From: Echinicola strongylocentroti
GTDB taxonomy: Bacteria > Bacteroidota > Bacteroidia > Cytophagales > Cyclobacteriaceae
Assembly: GCF_003260975.1 (NCBI RefSeq)
Contig: NZ_CP030041.1
Span: forward strand, 5,273,501 to 5,337,500
Direction: 5' to 3'
Length of the DNA stretch: 64,000 nucleotides
Shown: positions 1 to 7,194 of the stretch, piece by piece
Layout of the letters: the number at the start of each line of letters is the position of its first letter
Numbering within the stretch: position 1 is the stretch's first letter
Notes under the pieces: generated by a model
What the model saw: only the letters and a program-made list of their open reading frames with translations
What the model was told of the DNA's origin: nothing
Databases searched by the model: none
Translations under genes and position numbers: made by a program

Positions 1-1
1 T

Positions 2-727
2 ATTGTGAAGATTCCTATATTGGTTGGAGTTTTTGATAAGATCGAAAAGGGAGTACTGAGTTACCATGAACCGCTGGTATATAGGGATTCGCTCAAATAC
101 GGCGGGTCAGGCTTGATGCAGTTTTTTGATGACAGTACCAAGACCGATCTCAGCACTTTGCTAGCCCTTATGATCACCTACAGTGACAATACCACCTCTC
201 TTTGGAATCAAGCTTTGGCCGGTGGAGGGGAGACTATTAATCCGATTATGGATAAATACGGCATGGAGTTTACCCGCGTTAATTCCCGTACCCAGGGCAG
301 GAAGGAGAACTGGGAAAAATACGGTTGGGGACAGACCACCCCTCGGGAAATGGCCACGTTACTCAAGAAGATCAGAAAAGGAGAAATCATCAGCCCAGCC
401 GCTTCAGAACGCATGTACCGACTAATGACCAATGTGTACTATGATGATTACGCACTTTCGCAGATCCCTCCTTACATCCAGACGGCGGCCAAACAAGGAA
501 TGGTCAATGCCTCTCGCTCCGAGCTGGTGATGGTCAACGCTCCCCATGGTGACTATGTGTTTTATATTGCTACTAAAAACAACAAAGATACCCGCTGGGA
601 ACCTGACAATGCGTCTTGGGTGTTGGCCAGGGAAGTATCCGCTTTTTTATGGCAGTATTTTGAACCAAGGGATAACTGGAGGCCCGCTGAGGGAAGTGAG
701 AAATATCATGAAGGATTAGCTTATTAG
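2..727 (+). CDS. Class A beta-lactamase-like serine hydrolase (5' end missing)
   Basis: This is the C-terminal part of a penicillin-recognising serine hydrolase; its start lies left of the window. The frame opens with I-V-K, so the catalytic S-x-x-K tetrad would have its serine just off the window. An SDN motif (in YSDNTTSLW), a TTPREMATLL helix as in class A beta-lactamases, and KQG in the place of the usual KTG are visible. Such proteins are periplasmic and either hydrolyse beta-lactams or act on peptidoglycan-like substrates. The KQG variant and the lack of an obvious ExxxN omega-loop make true resistance activity uncertain. The next gene starts 2 bases after the stop, so the two are probably co-transcribed. 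Confidence 0.8.
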   Translation: MVKIPILVGVFDKIEKGVLSYHEPLVYRDSLKYGGSGLMQFFDDSTKTDLSTLLALMITYSDNTTSLWNQALAGGGETINPIMDKYGMEFTRVNSRTQGRKENWEKYGWGQTTPREMATLLKKIRKGEIISPAASERMYRLMTNVYYDDYALSQIPPYIQTAAKQGMVNASRSELVMVNAPHGDYVFYIATKNNKDTRWEPDNASWVLAREVSAFLWQYFEPRDNWRPAEGSEKYHEGLAY

Positions 728-729
728 AG

Positions 730-1170
730 ATGAAAAAAATAGATGTTGAGTTGGTCAGTATCCAGTTTGGGGTGGAGAAGATGGATGTGACAGCTATCCA
801 CCATTACCTATCCGAGATATCGTATTGGGCACGCGGAATCAGCTCGGACAAGGTAAAACTGTCCATAGAAAATTCTTTTTGTGCAGGAGCATTTTATGGG
901 AACAAGCAGGTTGGTTTCGTAAGGGCTGTTACGGATTATTCCACCTTTGCTTGGATATCAGATGTATATGTCCTTGAGGAATTTGCAGGTGAGGGAATTG
1001 GAAAGAAAATGTTGGGTGAGTTTTTTGCCCAAGAGTGGTTTGGCGAAGTTCGAAGGATCATGCTGGCCACCAAAGATGCCCATTCGCTGTATGAGCAGTT
1101 TGACTTCACGGCACTTGACAGGCCAGAAATGCTTATGCAGGTGTTGAGCGATAAGTTTACACTTTTGTGA
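730..1170 (+). CDS. GNAT family N-acetyltransferase
   Basis: A 146-residue single-domain acyl-CoA N-acetyltransferase. The acetyl-CoA binding motif is visible in the middle (VYVLEEFAGEGIGKKML, the R/Q-x-x-G-x-G/A equivalent being EFAGEGIG), after a beta strand with the typical W-I-S-D-V-Y-V pattern. It ends with the usual HSLYEQFDF segment. The substrate cannot be told from sequence. It starts 2 bases after the beta-lactamase-like gene and probably belongs to the same transcript. Length and motif order are normal for the family. Confidence 0.85.
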   Translation: MKKIDVELVSIQFGVEKMDVTAIHHYLSEISYWARGISSDKVKLSIENSFCAGAFYGNKQVGFVRAVTDYSTFAWISDVYVLEEFAGEGIGKKMLGEFFAQEWFGEVRRIMLATKDAHSLYEQFDFTALDRPEMLMQVLSDKFTLL

Positions 1171-1240
1171 AAAAGAAGCTGTACCACTTTTAGAAAATCT
1201 GTCATTTTAAGTGGAAACAGCTCCTGTATTCTGTTAATTG

Positions 1241-1699
1241 CTAAGATTCCTGTACTTTGTAATTTCCAGGCACCAATCCAAATGACCTTACCATTCTGTT
1301 CCAAGAATTGATCTGAATGACTTCCAGCGTGAGCATGGCAATTTCAGCCTGACTGAAGTGTTTTTTTAGCTTGTCATGTATGGCGTCACTTTGTTGTTCG
1401 GACGGCATATGGGTGAGCAGTTCAGCAAACTCCAAAACCGCCTGCTCTTTAGCCGAATAATAAGGTGTTTCTCTCCAGGCAGTTAGCGATATCAACCGAA
1501 GTGGACTGTCCCCGGCATGGATCGCTTCCTTATAATGCATGTCAATACAATAGGCACAGCTATTGATCTGCGAAACCCTCATCTTGATCAAGCCTTTCAG
1601 CGTGGGAGGCAAGCCATTCTTGTCCAGATAGTTTTGTGTCTGTTTTAGTGATTCATAGAGCCCTTTGGGCAGGTCCTTTTGTGCAATGCGCTCTTTCAT
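1241..1699 (-). CDS. Carboxymuconolactone decarboxylase / AhpD-like protein
   Basis: A 152-residue AhpD-like protein. The family signature is clear: C-A-Y-C-x-x-x-H-x-x-E-A, with the CxxC and histidine that in AhpD carry out peroxidase or disulfide chemistry, at about residues 52-63. It lies directly downstream of an ECF41-type sigma factor on the same strand. Carboxymuconolactone decarboxylase-like proteins are one of the three known partner classes of ECF41 factors (the COE genes), so it is probably the regulated target. A match to an ECF41 promoter lies 28 bases upstream of its start. The physiological substrate is unknown. Confidence 0.88.
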   Translation of the reverse strand: MKERIAQKDLPKGLYESLKQTQNYLDKNGLPPTLKGLIKMRVSQINSCAYCIDMHYKEAIHAGDSPLRLISLTAWRETPYYSAKEQAVLEFAELLTHMPSEQQSDAIHDKLKKHFSQAEIAMLTLEVIQINSWNRMVRSFGLVPGNYKVQES

Positions 1700-1727
1700 A
1701 CTATTAAGTTATTGGTCCTGCCCTAAT

Positions 1728-1753
1728 GACACTCTTCTACTGATTATGTGACA
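1728..1753 (-). promoter_or_regulatory. Candidate ECF41-dependent promoter of the AhpD-like gene
   Basis: On the minus strand, TGTCACA (1753-1747) is followed after 15 bases by TGTC (1731-1728). The published ECF41 consensus is TGTCACA, about 16 bases, then CGTC. The -35 is exact, and the -10 is one base different and one base closer. The site sits across the end of the sigma gene and directly before the AhpD-like gene, where the target promoter of this sigma class is expected. Confidence 0.55.
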
Positions 1754-2585
1754 GCTTGGGACGTTTTTTCTGCAGAAAAATCAACTTGTCAGGATTACGG
1801 ATAAAAAATATCTGGGCAACCCTGTTTCCGTCGAATACCATTACCTGGCAATTGATCACGCGGCCTTCAGGAGAAAGGTACAGCAAGGCCGGGGTATGGT
1901 TAATGGTAACTAATTGGATGGTAATGTGCTGGTAAAATTTTTTATATAGCCCTTGTAGCATAGCCATAACGTTGCTTTTTCCAAAGATTGGTTTGGTGCC
2001 GGCAGGTACCTTCCCTCCACCATCGGAAGTGAGCGATATATCCTCCAACAGGAGCTTTTCAAGGGCTTCGGCATCCGCATTTTGAATGGCAGATAGGTAT
2101 TCCTTCAGGTTGTTATGATCAAGTGTGCTTGCGTGCGAGGGGAAGTGGCCCTTTAGTTTCTTTTTTGCACGTGAAAGGGATTGTCTGGATACCTCGGGAG
2201 TGATGTTCAATGTCTGACATATTTCCTTGTGGCTGTATCCAAAGGCTTCCTTTAGCAAGAAAATTGCTCTTTGTCTTACCTCTAGTTTTTCGAGCAAAAG
2301 AATCATTGAATAGCTGAGAATGTGGTCATGAGAAGGGGTTTCCGTTAGAACAGGTTCTGGTAGCCAGTCATTTGGATAAGATGCAATAGCCCCCTTCAGT
2401 TTTTTCTTTTGGTTAATGGCGTGGTTAATGACCATACGAATAAGGTAGGCTTTCTCATTTTTAATCAAGTTTTTATCGATAGTCAAATACCGCTCGTAAA
2501 CATCCTGTACCACATCCTCAGCATCCATGGCGGCCCCTAAAATATTATAGGCATAGGTGAAAAGTAAAGGACGGTAACTCTCCAT
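1737..2585 (-). CDS. ECF41-type RNA polymerase sigma factor with SnoaL-like C-terminus
   Basis: A 282-residue sigma factor, longer than a plain ECF factor. The first 160 residues hold sigma region 2 (AMDAEDVVQDVYERY) and region 4 (LKEAFGYSHKEICQTL, then SRQSLSRAKKKL). The rest is a SnoaL/NTF2-like domain of the kind that replaces an anti-sigma factor in group ECF41. The DGGGK motif that marks this group is present (SLTSDGGGKVPAG). In characterised ECF41 proteins the C-terminal domain tunes sigma activity. The AhpD-like gene downstream fits the known gene neighbourhood. The start at 2585 precedes region 2 directly, as usual. Confidence 0.9.
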   Translation of the reverse strand: MESYRPLLFTYAYNILGAAMDAEDVVQDVYERYLTIDKNLIKNEKAYLIRMVINHAINQKKKLKGAIASYPNDWLPEPVLTETPSHDHILSYSMILLLEKLEVRQRAIFLLKEAFGYSHKEICQTLNITPEVSRQSLSRAKKKLKGHFPSHASTLDHNNLKEYLSAIQNADAEALEKLLLEDISLTSDGGGKVPAGTKPIFGKSNVMAMLQGLYKKFYQHITIQLVTINHTPALLYLSPEGRVINCQVMVFDGNRVAQIFFIRNPDKLIFLQKKRPKLSHNQ

Positions 2586-2704
2586 AACGTAAACTAGTTT
2601 ATTCTTTTTGCAAATTACGGGAGTTTTTAGGTTCTCAAGATCGCGGGATGATTTTTTTTAAAATTAAACTATAAGAAGTTATATTTTGCTTAAATTTTAT
2701 TAAT

Positions 2705-2749
2705 ATGACAAAAGTCATGTTTTCTAACTACTATTTGGGGTTACTTTTG
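2705..2749 (+). promoter_or_regulatory. Palindromic Crp/Fnr-type operator and -7 box of the Fnr-like gene
   Basis: A perfect palindrome, ATGAC-AAAA-GTCAT, lies at 2705-2718. Downstream, TACTTTTG (2742-2749) matches the Bacteroidota -7 element TAnnTTTG. With transcription starting near 2756 the palindrome would be centred near -44, close to the class II activator position of Crp/Fnr proteins. No good TTTG -33 box is present, which fits an activator-dependent promoter. The likely binder is the regulator encoded at 2781, i.e. autoregulation; this is inference. Confidence 0.5.
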
Positions 2750-2780
2750 TCACACCAATTATTTAATAAAGGAGACTGTC

Positions 2781-3491
2781 ATGAGTAAAAAAAATACACC
2801 GTGTGAGCTCTGCATAAGTAGGAAATTTTCCTTGTTTTCGGATTTGGCCGATGAGCATTTATGTAGTTTGTCAGAAAGTAAAAATTTGATAACCCATCAA
2901 AAAGGACAAGTGCTCTTTTATGAAGGGACAAAACCCTTGGGGATTTTTTGCATAAGTTCAGGGATTGTCAAGGTATATAAGACCGCCTCTAACGGTAAGG
3001 ATCAAATCATAAGGCTTGCCCAAAAAGGGGATTTTCTGGGATATACCTCCTTGCTTGGCGAGGACGTGTATTCCAATTCAGCCTCTATTGTCGAAGATGC
3101 TAATATTTGCTTTATCCCTAAGGAAACATTCCTGAACATTCTATCAAAAGATAATAATTTTCAAAAGCGGTTGACCAAATCCATCTGCCAATCATTAGGG
3201 CTAATGGAAGAAAAGCTAACTGATGCCACCCAAAAGACTATTCGTGAGCGGTTGGCTTTTACGCTCCTGAAACTTAGTGATTCCTATGGGATAGATGGTG
3301 GAAAGAACCAAAAAATCAACCTCAACCTGTCCCGAGAGGAAATTGCGGGGCTGGTTGGTACGGCCACGGAAACAGTTATTAGACTGTTGTCTGAATTTAA
3401 GAAAGACCAAATGGTAACTTTTGAGGGTAAAAAGATCATTGTGCTGGATAGGGATGCATTAATACGTCTTTCGGATTTTTATCAAAGTTAA
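2781..3491 (+). CDS. Crp/Fnr family transcriptional regulator
   Basis: A 236-residue regulator with an N-terminal cyclic-nucleotide-binding-type beta barrel (about residues 15-135) and a C-terminal winged helix-turn-helix (SREEIAGLVGTATETVIRLL, about 187-206). Cysteines in the first 30 residues (CELC, then C27) and one near residue 55 recall oxygen-sensing Fnr, although the spacing is not the classical E. coli pattern. The gene stands before the cbb3 oxidase locus, where Fnr/FixK-like activators are common. It probably switches on the high-affinity oxidase at low oxygen. The start ATG follows AAGGAG. Confidence 0.88.
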   Translation: MSKKNTPCELCISRKFSLFSDLADEHLCSLSESKNLITHQKGQVLFYEGTKPLGIFCISSGIVKVYKTASNGKDQIIRLAQKGDFLGYTSLLGEDVYSNSASIVEDANICFIPKETFLNILSKDNNFQKRLTKSICQSLGLMEEKLTDATQKTIRERLAFTLLKLSDSYGIDGGKNQKINLNLSREEIAGLVGTATETVIRLLSEFKKDQMVTFEGKKIIVLDRDALIRLSDFYQS

Positions 3492-3799
3492 ATTTTTTCA
3501 AATTATCCATTTAATAAGTATAAGTTTTGATAAAGGGATGTCAGAGTAGGGGGGCGTTGCTGAGATTTCGGTTCCCTGATAATTGGGGTAGTTTCCCATG
3601 AATGTTAGCTGAACCATTTATCCCTTCCTTTGGTGGGGTAATAGTTTGTTCTTATCAAAGAAGAAATTATTGATAGTCCTTAAATCAATCGCCATTTATA
3701 TTATACCTATAGTATTTTTTAATTGCCTAGAAATCATACTAGAAACGGTAAAATCAAAGAGTGTTTTACCTTGTTCAAAAGGTGTTTTTTGGTATGTAA
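3492..3799. other. Intergenic region with short inverted repeats
   Basis: No gene is visible in these 308 bases. Two weak dyads occur: ATTGAT (3669-3674) with ATCAAT (3684-3689), and GGTAAAA (3747-3753) with TTTTACC (3764-3770). Either could be a regulatory site for the gene at 3800, but neither has the spacing of the palindrome at 2705. Confidence 0.3.
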
Positions 3800-4513
3800 G
3801 TGATTATAGTCATGTTTGGTGATGGGGATGCATCATCTCTTTTTGATGGTCCAAGAGGTACCTTTGTCAAGGTAGCAAAATGGATTATAATGACGGGAAA
3901 ATATTTAGAACTAGGTGAAAACTCAAACAGTTTTTGGTCGGCCTTGAAGAAGGATGAACTTCCTTTTCAGCCAAGTGTACTAGACCTTATGGGCAGTGAA
4001 TTCATCAATCAACCCCAGCCGAAACTACTAGTTGGTAAAATGGCTAACCTATTTTCTTTGTATAAGCAAGAGATCCTTCAGGCTTATAAATTGAAGTGCC
4101 GATTAGGCTTGCCTGTGGTGATTTTTGATAAAAAAATTTCACTTGAAAAAATCCTGTTACACTATGATGGGAAAGAACAGTCAGCGAGAAATATCAAGTA
4201 TTTCGTTTCAATGTTTGAGAATGAATTAAAGCAAAGCCAGGTAACCATCATTTCTCCTGATTTTATTCCCAAGTCCAGAATCCCGAAAGAAGCGTCCCTA
4301 GTTCAGTTATTGTCAAAAAAGTCCAGTGAGACGAGTTTTATAAAGTTCAATTTTACCCAAATCGAACAATTTTGGAATTATGGTATGAGAGAAAGATATA
4401 CTATGATCGTAACATCTAAGAATTATATGGAAGAATTCATAGAATTATCAGGCTTGCTTTGCAAAGAAAAACATGAAGATGTAAATAATTGCCTAAGTAT
4501 CTATCTGGTCTAG
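3800..4513 (+). CDS. Hypothetical protein upstream of ccoI
   Basis: A 237-residue soluble protein that I do not recognise. No signal peptide, membrane segment or catalytic motif stands out. The N-terminus (IIVMFGDGDAS) could be a beta strand plus loop of a nucleotide-binding or universal-stress-like fold, but there is no G-x2-G-x9-G-S/T signature. The GTG at 3800 may be the start; an ATG four codons later (3812) is equally possible. It lies between the Fnr-like regulator and the copper ATPase of the cbb3 locus, all on one strand, so a link with low-oxygen respiration is possible but not shown. Confidence 0.6.
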   Translation: MIIVMFGDGDASSLFDGPRGTFVKVAKWIIMTGKYLELGENSNSFWSALKKDELPFQPSVLDLMGSEFINQPQPKLLVGKMANLFSLYKQEILQAYKLKCRLGLPVVIFDKKISLEKILLHYDGKEQSARNIKYFVSMFENELKQSQVTIISPDFIPKSRIPKEASLVQLLSKKSSETSFIKFNFTQIEQFWNYGMRERYTMIVTSKNYMEEFIELSGLLCKEKHEDVNNCLSIYLV

Positions 4514-4583
4514 TAATTTTTGATAAATAATTTGCATTTAAATGCTTGATTATTGCTTTTTATATTTAATTTAAGATGTAACC

Positions 4584-7022
4584 ATGATGTATATGAAGCC
4601 AATTGATAATAATATTTTTGAGTTGTGTTATCATTGTGGTGAAAAATGCCAAGAAGAGTCCCTGAACTTTGATGAAAGAAATTTTTGCTGTCCAGGGTGT
4701 AAGTTGGTATATGAAGTACTTCAAGAGCACGACCTTTCCAGCTATTATGACTATGGCTCCCGCCCTGGTACCCGCCAGTCAGCACTGGGTCATGCATCAA
4801 ACCAATTTGATTACCTGGACGAACCTGAGGTCATCCAAAAACTGGTTGATTTTTCGAATGATAAAGAAACTCATATCACTTTTAAAATCCCAGCCATCCA
4901 CTGTGCCTCCTGTATTTGGTTGCTGGAAAACCTCCACCAACTGAAAGATGCTATTTTTTATTCTCGTACTGACTTTGTAAAAAAGGAATGTCAGATAAAA
5001 TTTTATACCTCAAGAACCAGTCTTAAAGAAGTCGTAAAGCTCCTTTTTAAGATCGGGTATATGCCGACCATTGACCTGTCCAGTTATAGTAATGAGAAAG
5101 AGGTCTCCCAAATAGATAAGAGGCTGATTTATAAGTTAGCTGTTGCGGGATTTTGTTTTGGGAATATGATGTTTTTCAGCTTGCCCGAATATTTTAGTGA
5201 AGTGACCTTGCTGGAAGAGCAGTTCAGAGGGCTCTTTGGATACCTTAATTTGGCGCTGTCCTTGCCGATTGTATTTTATGCCGCCACTGACTACTATAGG
5301 TCGGCTTGGTTTGCCCTCAAGAATAAAACCGTCAATATGGATGTGCCCATTGTCATGGGGATTGCCGCTTTATTTTTTTACAGTTTGTTTGAGGTGTTTG
5401 GAGGAGGAACAGGCTACCTGGATTCTTTGGGTGGATTGATTTTCTTTTTATTGATTGGTAAATATTATCAGCAAAAGACCTACGATACCCTGTCGTTTGA
5501 TCGGGATTACACTGCTTATTTTCCATTGGCGGTCACTAGGATGAAGCAGGAGAGAGAGGAGGTAGTCTCATTGCCCAAGCTTCAAGTTGGAGATACCATC
5601 AAAGTAAGAGGAGGGGAGTTGATTCCAGCAGACAGTCTACTGATCCAGGGCGATGCGCAGATTGATTATAGTTTTGTGACAGGAGAGGAAATCCCCGTGT
5701 CAGTGCGTAAAGGACGTGTGATCTATGCAGGGGGAAGGCAGCAGGCAGGAGCCTTGCTCTTAAATGTCCAGAAAGAGCCTTCCCAAGGATACTTGACAGG
5801 GCTGTGGAACCATGATAGTTTTAAAGAAGTACAGCGGGAAGACCTCAGTACATTGGCCAATAAAATAAGCGGCAAATTCACCGTGGCCATACTGGTGATC
5901 GCGTTGGCGACCTTTGTTTTTTGGAGCGTTAGCGATATGGCTTTTGCGGTCAAGGCTTTTTCCAGTGTACTCATTGTGGCTTGTCCTTGTGCATTGGCAC
6001 TTTCTACGCCTTTTACATTAGGAAATACCCTGCGGATTATGGGCAATAAGAAGTTTTTTCTAAAAAACGGACAGGTCATCGAGCAATTGGCAGGTACTAC
6101 CGATTATGTCTTTGACAAAACTGGGACGCTGACTGATCCAGGCTTGGCTCAAGTGGAATTTATAGGGGAAGTTCTTCCTGAAGAGCTAAAGAGTGCCATT
6201 AAAATGATGGTAGGCCAATCTTCCCATCCCCTAAGCCATCGCATAAACAGCTGGCTTCCCCGATATGAACCAGTGTATATAGAAGGTTTTGAAGAGCAGG
6301 TAGGTAGCGGGTTAGAAGCGATTTATCAGGGTGATATAGTTCGGCTGGGATCACCTGAATGGCTGGGATTAGGAAAGATCAAGAGCCTAGATGGAGGTAA
6401 TAGGGTATATGTGGCCATTAACGGAAAAGTGATCGGCTATTTCCATGTGCTCAGCACCTTGAGAAAGGGTGTGACCCAAACCATTCAGGATCTACAATCC
6501 AGTGGGAATGTCCATGTGCTTTCAGGAGACAAGACCACAGATGCCAAAAAACTAAAGGAGTTATTGGGAGCAGCGGTGATCTTTAATTTTGACCAGAGTC
6601 CGATGGATAAGCTGGAATACCTACGTAAGCTCAATACCAAGGGGAAAAGCACGGTGATGATAGGAGATGGGTTGAATGATGCCGGGGCATTGCAGGCCAG
6701 TACAGTGGGGATCGCGGTGACGGATCAGGCGACCTATTTTTCCCCTGCCAGTGACGCAATCATGGATGTGGAGGTCCTTTCTCAGTTACCTGCTTTTTTG
6801 AGTTTGGCCCGTAGTAGCAAGCAGGTGATCATCGCCAGTTTCATCATCAGTTTTCTCTACAATATAGTAGGAATCAGCTTGGCCGTACAGGGACTTTTGA
6901 GCCCGGTGGTTTGTGCAGTCTTGATGCCGCTGAGCAGTATTTCTATTGTGGCGTTTACCTCGGTTTCGATGAATTACCTGGCCTATAGAAAGGGCTTAAA
7001 GAACAATTGGCTATGGAAGTAA
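4584..7022 (+). CDS. ccoI: cbb3 oxidase-associated copper-transporting P-type ATPase
   Basis: An 812-residue P1B-type ATPase that moves copper across the inner membrane for assembly of the CcoN CuB centre. In order: a cysteine-rich zinc-ribbon-like domain (CYHCGEKC, then CCPGC, residues 15-39), a heavy-metal-associated domain with HCASC near residue 109, transmembrane helices, the CPC metal site (VACPCALALSTPF, near 468), the phosphorylation motif DKTGT (near 508) and GDGLNDAG (near 695). The cysteine-rich N-terminus and position before ccoS and ccoN identify CcoI/FixI rather than a general CopA. A 12-bp palindrome, GCATTTAAATGC (4534-4545), lies about 40 bases before the start and may be regulatory. 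Confidence 0.95.
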   Translation: MMYMKPIDNNIFELCYHCGEKCQEESLNFDERNFCCPGCKLVYEVLQEHDLSSYYDYGSRPGTRQSALGHASNQFDYLDEPEVIQKLVDFSNDKETHITFKIPAIHCASCIWLLENLHQLKDAIFYSRTDFVKKECQIKFYTSRTSLKEVVKLLFKIGYMPTIDLSSYSNEKEVSQIDKRLIYKLAVAGFCFGNMMFFSLPEYFSEVTLLEEQFRGLFGYLNLALSLPIVFYAATDYYRSAWFALKNKTVNMDVPIVMGIAALFFYSLFEVFGGGTGYLDSLGGLIFFLLIGKYYQQKTYDTLSFDRDYTAYFPLAVTRMKQEREEVVSLPKLQVGDTIKVRGGELIPADSLLIQGDAQIDYSFVTGEEIPVSVRKGRVIYAGGRQQAGALLLNVQKEPSQGYLTGLWNHDSFKEVQREDLSTLANKISGKFTVAILVIALATFVFWSVSDMAFAVKAFSSVLIVACPCALALSTPFTLGNTLRIMGNKKFFLKNGQVIEQLAGTTDYVFDKTGTLTDPGLAQVEFIGEVLPEELKSAIKMMVGQSSHPLSHRINSWLPRYEPVYIEGFEEQVGSGLEAIYQGDIVRLGSPEWLGLGKIKSLDGGNRVYVAINGKVIGYFHVLSTLRKGVTQTIQDLQSSGNVHVLSGDKTTDAKKLKELLGAAVIFNFDQSPMDKLEYLRKLNTKGKSTVMIGDGLNDAGALQASTVGIAVTDQATYFSPASDAIMDVEVLSQLPAFLSLARSSKQVIIASFIISFLYNIVGISLAVQGLLSPVVCAVLMPLSSISIVAFTSVSMNYLAYRKGLKNNWLWK

Positions 7023-7192
7023 TATTTGTTTTGATAGGCATCAGTTTGATTTTGGCAGTGACGTTCTTGGTCCTCTTCATCAGGGCATTGAAGTCAGGGC
7101 AATATGACGATACATACACACCGTCCGTAAGGATGCTTTTTGATAAAAACAAACAGTCAGATACACGCAAACGAACAACTAAATCTAAGTAA
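7013..7192 (+). CDS. ccoS: cbb3-type oxidase assembly protein CcoS
   Basis: A 59-residue membrane protein with one N-terminal helix (VIFVLIGISLILAVTFLVLF) and a short charged tail, as in CcoS/FixS, which helps insert cofactors into the cbb3 oxidase. The ATG at 7013 is chosen over a TTG two codons earlier. The gene overlaps the end of ccoI by 10 bases, so translation is probably coupled. It lies 2 bases before ccoN, the classical order. Confidence 0.9.
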   Translation: MEVIFVLIGISLILAVTFLVLFIRALKSGQYDDTYTPSVRMLFDKNKQSDTRKRTTKSK

Positions 7193-7194
7193 AT

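Noticed and set aside
2748..2754. TGTCACA on the plus strand as a second ECF41 promoter
   Set aside because: No CGTC-like -10 at the right distance; the bases are part of the -7 region of the Fnr-like gene.
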